From Lysinibacillus irui (GTDB lineage: Bacteria; Bacillota; Bacilli; Bacillales_A; Planococcaceae), in NCBI RefSeq assembly GCF_028877475.1, contig NZ_CP113527.1:2535501-2599500 (forward strand): a DNA stretch of 64,000 nt. Direction: 5' to 3'. The position numbers were made by a program, and so were the translations under genes. The notes under the pieces were generated by a model. It was not told where the DNA came from and searched no databases. It worked only from the letters and a program-made list of their open reading frames with translations. This document shows, piece by piece, positions 16,937 through 27,400 of this stretch. The stretch's first letter is position 1, and the number at the start of each line of letters is the position of its first letter.

Positions 16937-17545
16937 TTACGGTTCCATTTCTTGCGGTTTCCCAATAAATTCAAATGCATAAATATGTGTTTTGGTCAAT
17001 TCAATAATATCTTTGATTAATGCTTCCTCGGATTTCTCATAGCCACTGGCAATCCACTGCATCATCAATCCATAAAAGCCGTAAGAAGTATAATGCTTGA
17101 ACATGTCCATATTAACCGGCTGATGATTAATCGTTTCAAATTTAAATTGCTCTTGATAAATTTTTGTAATGGTGAGCGGCATACGTGTATGCAATCCAGG
17201 AATTGTATCTTCGACGTTCAATAGCTCGAAAAATAACCGATGCTTGTAAATATAATGAATAATATTGAAAGATGGCGCTTTTAATTTTGTTGTATAAACC
17301 TTTTCTCCATACAGATACGGTTCACCTACAGCTACTTCAAGACCTTTCAGCATCAGTTCCAGTAAATTTGCTGCCAGCTCGAATTTATCTTGAAAATGCA
17401 CATAAAAGGTACTACGGTTATAGCCTGCTCGTTCTACAATATCCTTCACTGTAATCGTTTGGAACCCTTGTATTTTTATTAGCTCGCTAAACGCCTCATA
17501 AAAATGGCGGCGCGTTCTTTCCTGTCTTTGTGTCCATTTTGGCAC
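16937..17545 (-). CDS. TetR/AcrR family transcriptional regulator
   Basis: About 202 aa. The N-terminal HTH is typical: RRHFYEAFSELIKIQGFQT, then VKDIVERAGYNRSTFYVHFQDK. The C-terminal ligand domain is divergent, so the effector is unknown. GTG at 17545 is preferred because AGGGAGG lies 8 nt before it; an in-frame ATG at 17578 precedes that site. It is divergent from an SDR gene with a perfect palindrome between, so it probably controls both. Confidence 0.87.
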   Translation of the reverse strand: MPKWTQRQERTRRHFYEAFSELIKIQGFQTITVKDIVERAGYNRSTFYVHFQDKFELAANLLELMLKGLEVAVGEPYLYGEKVYTTKLKAPSFNIIHYIYKHRLFFELLNVEDTIPGLHTRMPLTITKIYQEQFKFETINHQPVNMDMFKHYTSYGFYGLMMQWIASGYEKSEEALIKDIIELTKTHIYAFEFIGKPQEMEP

Positions 17546-17581
17546 TATTTTTTCCTCCCTTTTAGACATATTGAGCAAATC

Positions 17582-17598
17582 TGTCTACTAGTTAGACA
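17582..17598. promoter_or_regulatory. Candidate TetR-family operator
   Basis: TGTCTA-CTAGT-TAGACA is a perfect 6-bp inverted repeat in the divergent TetR/SDR gap. A further TAGACA half-site lies about 20 bp away near 17563. Confidence 0.5.
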
Positions 17599-17706
17599 CT
17601 TGCGACGACATTAGTGATTGTTTCCGTTTTCAAGCGTTTTACAATAAAAGTACACCGTGATTTACGTAGTGTGCAAGAAAAATTATTCCTAAAGGGAGTG
17701 TCATAT

Positions 17707-18444
17707 ATGGGGAAATTACAAGATAAAGTCGCAATTATTACAGGTGGTGCTTCTGGTATTGGTGCCGCAACTGCTCAACTCTTTGTTGCAGAAGGTGCAA
17801 AGGTAGTACTTGTTGATTTAAATGAAGAAAAAGGCCAAGCATTTGCTGCTCAACTACAAGCAACGGGAGCAGAGGCTATCTTTATTAAAGCAAATGTAAC
17901 TGATGAACTTGAAGTTGCTTCTATCTATCAAACAACAATCGAGACATTTGGCAAAGTCGATGTCCTTTTTAATAATGCGGGGATTGGTCGTGTTACACCA
18001 ACAGAAGAGTTACCTTATGCGGAATGGCGCCAAACAGTGAATGTAGATTTAGATGGCGTATTTTTAATGGCGCAAGCTGCCATTAAAGAAATGCTAAAAG
18101 CAAACGGCGGTACAATCGTTAATACCGCTTCGATGTATGGATGGGTTGGATCAGCAGGATCAGCAGCCTATAATGCAGCAAAAGGTGGCGTCATTAATTT
18201 AACACGTTCATTAGCATTGGAATTTGCTACTCGTGGTATCCGTGTCAATGCGCTATGCCCTGGTTTTATTGATACACCTATTATCCCAGAAGAGAGCAAA
18301 GAGTCATTACGTCAAGTAACACCGATGCAACGTTTAGGTCAACCAGAGGAAATGGCAAAAGCTGTTTTATTTATGCTTTGTGACGATTCAACATTTATGA
18401 CAGGTAACACATTAACAGTAGATGGTGGCTATACAGCCCAATAG
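17707..18444 (+). CDS. SDR family NAD(P)-dependent oxidoreductase
   Basis: 245 aa classical short-chain dehydrogenase. Cofactor loop TGGASGIGAA, acidic VDLNEE after strand 2 (favouring NAD), NNAG, catalytic Ser in NTASMYGWVGS and YNAAK as the Tyr-x-x-x-Lys pair, and a PGFIDTP segment. It closely resembles the glucose 1-dehydrogenase/3-ketoacyl reductase group; substrate uncertain. ATG at 17707 follows AAAGGGAG; an upstream in-frame start at 17614 would add residues outside the domain. Likely regulated by the divergent TetR gene. Confidence 0.9.
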   Translation: MGKLQDKVAIITGGASGIGAATAQLFVAEGAKVVLVDLNEEKGQAFAAQLQATGAEAIFIKANVTDELEVASIYQTTIETFGKVDVLFNNAGIGRVTPTEELPYAEWRQTVNVDLDGVFLMAQAAIKEMLKANGGTIVNTASMYGWVGSAGSAAYNAAKGGVINLTRSLALEFATRGIRVNALCPGFIDTPIIPEESKESLRQVTPMQRLGQPEEMAKAVLFMLCDDSTFMTGNTLTVDGGYTAQ

Positions 18445-18452
18445 ATAACTTT

Positions 18453-18492
18453 AAATAATCGCTTCTTCAGCAGAAGATAGCGATTATTTTTT
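18453..18492 (+). terminator. Terminator of the SDR gene
   Basis: AAATAATCGCT with inner CTTC pairs with GAAG and AGCGATTATTT, followed by TTTT. Confidence 0.85.
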
Positions 18493-18586
18493 CTTATAAG
18501 GACTATTAATCTTAGAAAAATTTGCAGTTTTTATCCATTTCCTGCAAACTATTAACATAACGAGCAAGAAAGGATGAAGATGACAA

Positions 18587-19615
18587 ATGAAAAAATTAAT
18601 ATGTACATTATTATTTTCCATTCTTATCGTAGGCAGTGCAGGCAATGTACAAGCTGCTAGTTTTAGAGATGTATCAGAGGATCATTATGCCTATGAAGCT
18701 ATCTTATGGGCAGAGGAATATGATATTGTGAATGGTTTTACTGATGGGACGTTTAAACCAAATGCTACTATTACTGAACAGCAATTAGCCAAACTATTAG
18801 CTAATTTTTATGAGCTTGAATCCCCTATCGATGAATTAAAGAAACAAACTCCTTCGGCAAACTGGTCAGATGAATTTTATAACCAGCTCGCTAGCTATGG
18901 AGTGCCTTTAAATGGCTATTTCGACAACCGAATTCGAGCAGCTACAGTGAAGCGTGGTGTAGTGGCACAAGCCATTGCTCATTTAGCTAGTGGTAAGAAA
19001 GACTTAGATCAATCCATTCAGTTTTTACTCGATTATTATATTTCATCAGGGCAAAATCCACAGTATGAAGACCGTAATTTACAGAAGTTTTATGGGGTGA
19101 CGAACAATATGACACGTGCCCAAGTAGTCACAATGCTTTACCGCATGGATGAACGAAATTTTTATGAAATCTCCGCAGATGCACAAGCCATACATGATAA
19201 TGCCAACAATGTATCATTAATGGCAAGAGCGAAAAATGCTCAAAGTCAGCTTGATAAATCTTTGCAACAGGCTACACCTGGGAAAAGTGCCTGGGAAGGT
19301 GTCTACACGTATTATTACAAATGGGGTAAGGGTGCCAATGATTTTAACCGCCGCGACGCTGTCATTTCCAACGCTACAAGTAATAGCTTCTCTATTGCTT
19401 TAACAGCGAATGATGGAACAGCTTCAGGTAATGTCAATGGAACTGCCACGATAACAAGTAGTACAAAAGCTTTGATGAATAAATCCTCAAATGGCAATCG
19501 CTGTGTTGTCGAATTAGAGCGTTTATCCAACAATGCCCTCAAAGTGTCTGAGGTTGATTGCCGGGCAGAGCGTAATGAAGGCACTAATTTCTCTGGAACA
19601 TTAAAGAAACAATAG
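18587..19615 (+). CDS. Secreted S-layer-homology (SLH) domain protein
   Basis: 342 aa. Signal peptide of about 24 residues ending VQAAS, then an SLH repeat (FRDVSEDHYAYEAILWAEEY, GFTDGTFKPNATITEQQLAKLL). A second, weaker SLH-like stretch lies around residues 90-190 (ITRAQ-type text NNMTRAQVVTMLYRMDE). SLH domains bind pyruvylated secondary cell-wall polymer, anchoring the protein to the surface. The C-terminal ~115 residues form an unassigned domain, with two cysteines near the end. Monocistronic. Confidence 0.85.
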   Translation: MKKLICTLLFSILIVGSAGNVQAASFRDVSEDHYAYEAILWAEEYDIVNGFTDGTFKPNATITEQQLAKLLANFYELESPIDELKKQTPSANWSDEFYNQLASYGVPLNGYFDNRIRAATVKRGVVAQAIAHLASGKKDLDQSIQFLLDYYISSGQNPQYEDRNLQKFYGVTNNMTRAQVVTMLYRMDERNFYEISADAQAIHDNANNVSLMARAKNAQSQLDKSLQQATPGKSAWEGVYTYYYKWGKGANDFNRRDAVISNATSNSFSIALTANDGTASGNVNGTATITSSTKALMNKSSNGNRCVVELERLSNNALKVSEVDCRAERNEGTNFSGTLKKQ

Positions 19616-19623
19616 CTAGCAAA

Positions 19624-19651
19624 GGAGTCTGATACATTCAGGCTCTTTTTT
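19624..19651 (+). terminator. Terminator of the SLH gene
   Basis: GAGTCTGA pairs with TCAGGCTC (loop TACAT), then TTTTTT. Its end touches the stop of the LysR gene at 19650. Confidence 0.65.
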
Positions 19652-20537
19652 AATCCCCAAGCGTTTGATACTTCTGCTTGGCAATAGCAATAAAATCAAG
19701 GAGACACGGTGGCAAATCCTTATCTTTATGCCAAGCAATATCTGTATAAATAGGAGCTAGCTTTAATGTGGACGGTATCTCTGTTACAAGTCCCATTGTC
19801 AGCTCTTTTTCTACGACCATTTTAGGTAAAAACGTCATCCCTAAGCCTGCGATTACACATTGTTTGATCGCTTCAATACTGGCAAATTCAATCATTTGTA
19901 ATGGCCTAACCCCTTCTAGTTGAAGCAATGCTTCTAAATGATTTCGATAAGAGCACCCTGTTTCAGTTAACAGCATCGTTTCAAGTGCTAGCTGTTGAGC
20001 GGAAAGCGGCTCCATTCTTTCAATAGGTGCACTGACGAAAATAAGCTGCTCTTCAATCAACCGCTGTCGCTGTAGCATTGATGTCTCCTGGTACGTATCT
20101 GTTATAAAGGCAACATCTAAATCCCCTACCTGTAATAGCTTTTTAGCAATGTCCGTTGTATGCACTGGCTTAAAAATGATTTTCACATGGGGGTGGACCT
20201 GTTGAAATTGCTGTAAAATGCTCGGCAAACGATAGACACATTGGCTTTCCTGTGCTCCCACCTTTAATAGGACTTGCTCCTGCTCGTTGGATATCGCTTT
20301 TTTCATTTCACGATCTAGCTCTAGCATTTTTTTGGCATATTGTTGAAGTCGCTTGCCCTCTTCCGTTAGGATAATACGCTTACCAAGACGCTCAAAAAGA
20401 TTAACACCTAACTCTTGTTCTAATGTTTTTACTTGAGCTGTAATACTTGATTGAGCGTAGTCAAGAAGCTGGGCCGTCTTTGTAAAGCTTAATGTTTCAG
20501 CTGCTGTTAAAAACGTTTGAAGCTGCTTTAAATCCAT
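19650..20537 (-). CDS. LysR family transcriptional regulator
   Basis: 295 aa. N-terminal LysR HTH starts MDLKQLQTFLTAAETLSFT, with the recognition region AQLLDYAQSSITAQVKTLEQELG, then the effector domain (LLKVGAQESQCVYRLPSIL onward). ATG at 20537 has AAAGGAGT upstream; an in-frame start at 20669 would add 44 non-family residues. It lies downstream of the flavodoxin-like gene on the same strand, but a terminator separates them. Confidence 0.88.
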   Translation of the reverse strand: MDLKQLQTFLTAAETLSFTKTAQLLDYAQSSITAQVKTLEQELGVNLFERLGKRIILTEEGKRLQQYAKKMLELDREMKKAISNEQEQVLLKVGAQESQCVYRLPSILQQFQQVHPHVKIIFKPVHTTDIAKKLLQVGDLDVAFITDTYQETSMLQRQRLIEEQLIFVSAPIERMEPLSAQQLALETMLLTETGCSYRNHLEALLQLEGVRPLQMIEFASIEAIKQCVIAGLGMTFLPKMVVEKELTMGLVTEIPSTLKLAPIYTDIAWHKDKDLPPCLLDFIAIAKQKYQTLGD

Positions 20538-20683
20538 TACTCGAACTCCTTTATCTTTTTTTTCGATAGTTTTTGCCAAAACATTCATCTTTTCCGATAA
20601 TAAAACTAAGTGTACACTAGTTGGTAGATGGAAGAAAGAAGCTAGCCAATTGAAATTTCGGACGTTCATGCCTTTTCAAATAA

Positions 20684-20726
20684 AAGAAACGTATTTGGAA
20701 CCACTATCGTCCAAATACGTTCTTTG
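20684..20726 (-). terminator. Terminator of the flavodoxin-like gene
   Basis: ACGTATTTGGA pairs with TCCAAATACGT, extended by AAAG/CTTT, with a T-rich tract on the minus strand. Confidence 0.75.
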
Positions 20727-20787
20727 TCATCTGCTCAAAAAAATAAATCAAACTATTAGTTATCTGCGTCTCTTTTAAACAAAGAAG

Positions 20788-21327
20788 CTATTGTAATTCT
20801 TTTCGAAGATGTTCTGCTGCAGATATTGCTTTTAGATCTTGAACGATATCGCCTGGTTTATTTCCTTCACCTAGAATATAGCCTGCAAAAGTTGTACCAA
20901 CAAAGTCAAAGATATGTTGAAATTGCTGAATCATTGGTAAACCTTTGATAGACGGCTCATCCCCTCCAACTGCAATGACATATGCTTTTTTAGAAGACAT
21001 CAATGCCTTAAAATCAGGATAATTCGGGTCTCTTAAAGATTGGGACCATCGATCAATAAAGTTCTTCATTATTCCTGTCATACTATACCAATAAATAGGG
21101 GTAGAAAAAATAAGAATATCATGCGGAAGTATTCGGTCAATGACGGCATTATAATCATCGTTGACATCAGAAAACCCCTCCTCTGCATGACGCTTATCGA
21201 TTATTGGCTCAATGCTATAATCCTTTAAATAAATTTCTTCAACCATCAAGCCTTGTGTGACTAATTTTGTTAAAGTCTCTACATTCCCATCCGGACGATT
21301 TCCACCGTAAATAACTGCTATAGACAT
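20788..21327 (-). CDS. NADPH-dependent FMN reductase / flavodoxin-like protein
   Basis: 179 aa flavodoxin-fold protein. FMN phosphate loop region GGNRPDGNVETL at residues 8-19, and the isoalloxazine loop STPIYWYSMTGIMKNFIDRW, a hallmark of NAD(P)H-dependent FMN reductases and quinone reductases. Electron acceptor unknown. GGGGAT lies before the ATG. A TTCGAT-N7-ATCGAA inverted repeat at 21418-21436 upstream could be a regulator site. Confidence 0.85.
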   Translation of the reverse strand: MSIAVIYGGNRPDGNVETLTKLVTQGLMVEEIYLKDYSIEPIIDKRHAEEGFSDVNDDYNAVIDRILPHDILIFSTPIYWYSMTGIMKNFIDRWSQSLRDPNYPDFKALMSSKKAYVIAVGGDEPSIKGLPMIQQFQHIFDFVGTTFAGYILGEGNKPGDIVQDLKAISAAEHLRKELQ

Positions 21328-21730
21328 GTTTGTTATCCCCGCTTCCTTGAAGTTTTTACTATTGTTCCCCTATGTCTATATCTTATTATGATCATACAAA
21401 TCGATAAAGATGATTATTTCGATAAAACCAATCGAAAAAAGTGATTTTGTAAATTCCTTTCTTGGCTATTTGAAAAAAGAAAAATACTTCTAGCCTAGTA
21501 ATCTAGATATGATAAAGTTAACGGAATTGCCAGGAGCTTACCTGCTCTATCAAGCTATCAATAAAAATAAAATTTGTTTTCTAAAAATTTGGCGTACATA
21601 GCAAGTTTTTAGTCGCTATTTGCTAGTTACAAGTCGTGATGGAAACGATACTATATAAACTGTCCCGTACAAACACTAAAGACAATAATCACGTATAAAC
21701 ACTACATGCAAATGAATTAAGGAGGTTCAA
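21328..21730. other. Intergenic region between divergent flavodoxin-like and AraC genes
   Basis: 403 bp without a supported gene. It contains TTCGAT...ATCGAA (21418-21436), close to a further TCGATAAAGATGATTAT, which may be a binding site for the flavodoxin-like gene's regulator. An AAGGAGG at 21719-21725 is the AraC ribosome site. Confidence 0.4.
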
Positions 21731-22744
21731 ATGTTGACGTTACAAAGCTCTAATCGTATAAAAATGCCGGTAGGATTTTGGGAAGGCATACGTCAATTAG
21801 GGATAGTCCCCCACGACGTAGTTCGAAAAGCACGACTACCACTCACGATCATGAATGAATCAGTAGTCTCCACAATCCAATATTTAGCGATTTGGCAGGC
21901 TTATTCTGATCTTATTGACGATACTGCCAAAGGAATGATCAAACTAGCCACTAGCTTTGATTCAAATCATTATCCGCCTACTGTCTTAGTAGCCTACCAT
22001 GCTCGTGATTATCGTGATGCTCTAAAAAGAATGGCACGGTACAAGCAACTGTGTCCTCCAGAAAGCTTACGTATCACTGAGGAAGGTGAGGATTGTACAA
22101 TCGATCTAGAATGGTCGTATCCTGGGCAATCCGGTCCCCCTATGCTGGTTGGTATCACACTTGCATTTCTACTTGAGCTTGGACGCCGTGGGACAGGTCA
22201 ACCTATAACAGCTAAGTTAGTTGAATTTACACATGCAATGGGCGATGTACAGACCCTTGAAGATTATTTCGGTTGTTGTATTCAGATTGGTGCAAAGCGT
22301 AACCGGTTGACGTTACATCGAGGAGATCTGGACCGTCACTTTACTTCATATAACTTGGAGTTGTTGGAAATTTTGACCCCTCTTTTGGATCAATCGTTAA
22401 ATGAACACCAACATAACCGCTCCTTCACCGAGATGGTCAAATGGATGATGAAACGAAGCTTAGCAGGAGGACGCCCTGATATTCAGACAATCGCAAGCGA
22501 GTTAGGGATGAGTGATCGTACCTTACAGCGTAGGCTTACTAATGAATGCACGAGCTTTAAACATTTGTTAGCACAAGTTCGACAGGATCAGGCCCGAGCG
22601 TATCTAGCTGATCCCTCGCTTGATATGAAAGATATCGCCTTCTTGATTGGTTATGAAGATCAGAACTCGTTCTACCGTGCCTTCCACCTTTGGGAAGGTG
22701 ATACACCATCAAATTGGCGTGCTAAACATATAGAAACAAACTAG
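21731..22744 (+). CDS. AraC family transcriptional regulator (arabinose_bd-type sensor)
   Basis: 337 aa. N-terminal ~200 residues match the Arabinose_bd-type sensor common in OruR/ArgR-like regulators (GFWEGIRQLGIVPHDVVRKA). The C-terminal AraC HTH pair is clear: IQTIASELGMSDRTLQRRL and DIAFLIGYEDQNSFYRAFHLWEG. This architecture is commoner in Proteobacteria than in Bacilli, and GC looks slightly higher than its neighbours, so transfer is possible (inference). AAGGAGG precedes the ATG. It may regulate the SDR gene 81 bp downstream. Confidence 0.88.
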   Translation: MLTLQSSNRIKMPVGFWEGIRQLGIVPHDVVRKARLPLTIMNESVVSTIQYLAIWQAYSDLIDDTAKGMIKLATSFDSNHYPPTVLVAYHARDYRDALKRMARYKQLCPPESLRITEEGEDCTIDLEWSYPGQSGPPMLVGITLAFLLELGRRGTGQPITAKLVEFTHAMGDVQTLEDYFGCCIQIGAKRNRLTLHRGDLDRHFTSYNLELLEILTPLLDQSLNEHQHNRSFTEMVKWMMKRSLAGGRPDIQTIASELGMSDRTLQRRLTNECTSFKHLLAQVRQDQARAYLADPSLDMKDIAFLIGYEDQNSFYRAFHLWEGDTPSNWRAKHIETN

Positions 22745-22825
22745 ATCATTGGATTTTATAAAAATTTCGAACAAAAATAGGATTTTATTACTTTATAATC
22801 ATACTAAATAAAGGGGCACTGAATT

Positions 22826-23620
22826 ATGGATATGGGATTAAACAATAAAACTGCATTAGTTACTGGATCAACGAGAGGTATAGGTAAAGCAATTGCTATC
22901 GAACTAGCCAAAGAAGGTGTAAATGTACTCATTAATGGGCGAAATTATGAAGAGGTAGAACGCATTGTCAATGAAATTAAATCAGCTTATCCATCGACTT
23001 TCCCCAAAAATGCTACAGCTGATATTGCTAATCCTCAGCAAAGAGAAGCTTTATTCGAAAAATATCCAAGTATTGATATTTTAGTTAACAATATGGGTAT
23101 GTATGAAATAATGCAATACGAAGACGTTGACGATGATACATGGGAAAATTACTTCCGTACTAATGTTCTTGCAGCAAATGGATTATCTAAATTTTACTTA
23201 CCTAACATGTTGGAAAATAATTTTGGACGCATTATTTTTATTGCAAGTGAAGAAGCCATTATGCCCTCAGGACAAATGCCTCAATATTGCATGACAAAAA
23301 CAATGCTCTTATCTTTGGCAAAAAGCCTATCAAAATTAACAAAAGGAAGAGAAGTTACAATCAATACAATCATGCCAGGTCCTACACTCTCTGAAAATGT
23401 GTATCAAATAATTGATAGTATGTTTCCTAATCAAGGTATGAGTTTTTCAGAGAAAGAGAAAGCATTTATGACGACAAACCTCCCCCAATCTGAAATACAA
23501 AGATTTATTAAACCATTTGAAATAGGGAGACTAACTACATTTGTATGTAGTCCTTATGCATCCGCATTTAAAGGATCTCCGATTCGTATGGATGGAGGCA
23601 TGGTACCGACAATTTTTTAG
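22826..23620 (+). CDS. SDR family oxidoreductase
   Basis: 264 aa. Cofactor loop TGSTRGIGKA, NNMG in place of NNAG, catalytic Ser in IASEEA and Tyr-x-x-x-Lys as YCMTK, and a C-terminal RMDGGMVPTI. NGRN after strand 2 favours NADPH. The family includes 3-oxoacyl reductases, but the substrate is unknown. AAAGGGG is 8 nt before the ATG. Probably in one unit with, or controlled by, the AraC gene upstream. Confidence 0.87.
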   Translation: MDMGLNNKTALVTGSTRGIGKAIAIELAKEGVNVLINGRNYEEVERIVNEIKSAYPSTFPKNATADIANPQQREALFEKYPSIDILVNNMGMYEIMQYEDVDDDTWENYFRTNVLAANGLSKFYLPNMLENNFGRIIFIASEEAIMPSGQMPQYCMTKTMLLSLAKSLSKLTKGREVTINTIMPGPTLSENVYQIIDSMFPNQGMSFSEKEKAFMTTNLPQSEIQRFIKPFEIGRLTTFVCSPYASAFKGSPIRMDGGMVPTIF

Positions 23621-23714
23621 CATCTTTCACATTTCCCTCAACACTTTAAGGAGAAATAAAGAATACTGATAAATGTTTCTATAAATTTTGTTTACTCTTT
23701 TACTATAAAAAATA

Positions 23715-23746
23715 GTAGTACAAACCTCGGACTAGGTTTGTACTAC
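23715..23746. repeat. Perfect 13-bp inverted repeat in the gap after the SDR gene
   Basis: GTAGTACAAACCT / AGGTTTGTACTAC with loop CGGACT. The T run is on the minus-strand side (TATTTTTTATAG), where no minus gene needs it; on the plus strand it is preceded by A. The remainder of 23621-23972 shows no gene. Confidence 0.7.
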
Positions 23747-23972
23747 TGATGTTAGTATGTTTTCTTTACATAATTATGTCATTTGATTTCATCACATTTT
23801 GCTTTCTTTAGTATAGTGAGTGTAGATATGGCTACAAATTTGAAAATTGAAAGCAATCGCTATGTCTATCCCTGCTTATTAAGGAAGTAGTACAAATAAA
23901 GTCTTTTTATTTTAGTAATATAGAAGCGAGCAACAATAAATTATATTTAATATAAAATAATTAAATAAGGTA

Positions 23973-24354
23973 GTGATTAGAATTAAGAACATAGTTTCGA
24001 AACCTATTATTAACATGGTCTTATTTTTACTTCTTCTTGTTATTTTATATTTCTTAGGTAATGTTAGCCAACTATTATCTAAAGAATATAGCGAAAATGA
24101 AATTGGCTATATAGTTATTCAGAAAGGAACAGTCTATTTTATTCAAGGAAAGGACGTTCAACAATCAGATTTAGAGAGTTTCTCTAGTAAAAACTTCATG
24201 TACTCAAATCAATTTGAATCAGTTTCAATTTTAAATCGAATTGAAACTTTCTATGAAGGATATTAAAAGTGGCGATAAAGTAAGAATTTGGTACTCTGAA
24301 AAGTTGGAGTCAAATCCTGCAAAAATCAAAGTTATTCGAATAGAAAAACTTTGA
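23973..24354 (+). pseudogene. Frameshifted small membrane-anchored protein (DUF3221-like)
   Basis: The first frame (23973-24266) gives one N-terminal helix (NMVLFLLLLVILYFLG) and then ENEIGYIVIQKGTVYFIQ. After its stop the next frame continues IKSGDKVRIWYSEKLESNPAK and ends at 24354. A GD(K/Q)V-W----SYPA type ending is what DUF3221 proteins show, so the two parts read as one gene interrupted near 24250. It may be a real pseudogene, or an assembly error. The start is GTG. Confidence 0.5.
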
Positions 24355-24460
24355 CATAAAGTTTATAGCCAAAATATATTCCATTTTTCGTTTATTTCTT
24401 TTATTTATTAGTATGTTAGTTAGCAACAGTCTAGAAGGAATGAATGCTTTCCATATATAA

Positions 24461-27400
24461 TTATTGGATATGAACCGTATATGTCCCGTTTTCATTATTA
24501 TATTTATAAATATATAAATAATACTTTCCTGGTACTGCATTAAATTTACCTTTTATATTATTTTCATCTTCCTGTCCAAATGATGCGAAATTTTGCATAT
24601 CTGACTCATGGTGAAGCACCCATGTCATGCCAATTTGATTTTCATTTAGGACAGAAATATCTATCTCTTTTGGTGATGTCACATCAAATTGGTATACATC
24701 TGTATTATCATCATCCATTAAGCTCCCTTTTAGGGGCTTATTAAATGGAATGATTGTCGCTTCCTCGGGACGATTGTTTGGTTCTATCTCTGTTTCTGTT
24801 TGTGCTTCATTTTGGACATTAACTGTATATGTCCCATTTTCATTAGCAAATTTATAAATATATAAAAAATACTTTCCAGGTTCAGCTTTAAGTTTACCAT
24901 TTATACTATTTCCATCTTCCTGTCCAAAAGATACATAATTTTGCATATCAGACTCATGATAAAGCACCCACGTCATGCCAATTTGATTTTCATTTAAGAC
25001 TGCAATATCTATTTCTTCTGAAGACGTTACGTCAAACTGATACACATCAGTATCATGATCAATCAAGCTACCTTTTAGGGGCTTATTAAATGGAATGATT
25101 GTCGCTTCTTCGGGATGATTATTCTCTGTTTCTGTTCCCTTCCTTACAGTGACAATTGTATAAGCTTTACTTTCTATTTCTTTATCATTTTTCACGGTTA
25201 ATGTCACATTGTATGTTCCTTCTTTTTCGTATAGATGAGTAGGGTTTGCTTCATCACTTGTATCTCCATCGCCAAAATCCCAAAGATAGGAAACTATTTC
25301 TCCATCATTATCTTTTGAACCATCGCTTTTAAACTCAATTTTTTCATTTTTGATGCCAGTATAAGGGCCATTTATTTTAACAAACGGGCCTTGATTATCT
25401 CCTTCATCCGTCGCAACGCCGTGGAAAACAATATCATATTCAAACTGGTTTGCTGCATTCACACGGTAGTTCACAAAATATGCTGTCATTGTTTTAAAGC
25501 CGCTCCACTCTTTTTCCGACAATTGATCAAGTACTTGGTTCACTTGTTTACTCATCGTTTTCCAATCATGAGATTCTCCCTTTGTATTGCCCCCTACAAA
25601 CGTACCTTCAAGTGTAAATGTATTGAAAAAGTGCGACTGATGTTTTGTCATTTTAACATCTTTGATGTTAGCAATATCCACGATTTCTTGCTCTACTTCT
25701 TTTAAAGCTTTCGGTTGATGTTGTACTAAATAATCTTCTGATACTTGTGGTACCTCATATTTTTCTTGATTATCAATCAAATTCTGCATATAGGCTTGGT
25801 ATTCTAAATTTAGCAGTGGATCTTTACTTAAAGTCTCACGATACGCATCATAATTTTTCACATCATTTGCACGAATTAAATCTTGAATCTTATCCAATGT
25901 ATCAAATTGATGATGGTACATATAAGACTGGAGTGCGTATGAATAATTATAAAAATCCCATGATCCATATTTTGCAAACATTGTTTGTTCTGCTGTGTAG
26001 CGTTGTGATGGATCATCTGATAATCCACTAATAATACTCTTACGTGGAACAATATCATTTGTACGCGTTGATCCCGCAAAGAATTCTGCATTTCCTTCTT
26101 GGAACCATGTTAGTCGTTCATTTTGATACATATCTCCAATCCCGAATAAACCTGGAACCTCGTACCTAGCCTGTAAATAATGTGTAAATTCATGGCGGAA
26201 CAACTCTTCTAAACTATAAATGCTTTGCTGTGCCGTACGTTCATAAGTAAAAAATGTTCCATTCTCTTCAATATAAATTCCACCATTATTGGTTTCATAT
26301 CCATACAATTGACGGTTTAAAAGATATTCATCTGGGGAGTTATAAATTACAACTGTTATTATCTCATCAGCATTTCCTGGTTCTAATGCTTTATCATTGC
26401 CAATTACACGATGATATTGTGCTTTTACTTCTTTTGCAGCCCAGTATAATCGTTGAACTTTGTCATCTGTTACTTGATCTCCTGTTTTAAATACAATTGA
26501 TCCATCATCAAACGTATATGTTTTCGGTAGATACTGCTTCTTTCCTTCTTCACGTACTTTCTGCAAATCTACTGGATTTCCACTATAATCCTTTCCATGG
26601 TAATTTGTAGCTATTTGCTCTACAGCTACAAAATAAGCATCACTTAAATATGGATACATATGCATTGCTTCTGTAACAATTTCTAAACCTTTATTAGGGT
26701 TACTGTGAAATACACCTAAACGCCCTGCATAATAAATACCATTAGTGATTAACCAACTATTGCTTTTTGTTACATTATGTAATAGTGCTATTTTATTAAC
26801 CTCATTTATGAAGCTATCTATTTGTCCATACCACATTGTTGTATTAGCTTCTTTACGAGCATCATGCAAATACGACTGCAAATCAAAATCAATCCCATGC
26901 ATTAAATCGTATATAGCTTGTCCTTTTGAATACTCGCCTTCATATGTAGAAAGATTGTCGTTATACTGTTTTAAAATGTTCGCAGCATATTGAATTGTAT
27001 CCGCGTCACTAGAAGCATTCCCTATAAGTTTCCCATAGGCAGATATTACTTTGTCTTGCTCAGCTGTACCAAGTTTAAAGTTTGGATTGTTAGCTATTTC
27101 TTTTAATGCTGGTAAACACTTATCATGGAAACTGCGATCATTTAAATAAGATAGTTCGTTATTATAAAATCCAACATAAAAAGCCGAACGCAATAGTTCT
27201 ACAAATGTTTCAATACCTTTTGAATCCTCTTTCGTAAAAGAACCCCCTCTTTTTCCCAATTCATTAATAATAACTTGCATGCGTTCTTCATTTTGATAAA
27301 AAACTTTTGTTTCCTCACTGTATTCGAATAAATCTGTAATTTGATACCACTGAATAGTGCCCAAGGTATTCATGAGCTCACTATCACTCATTCTATTAAG

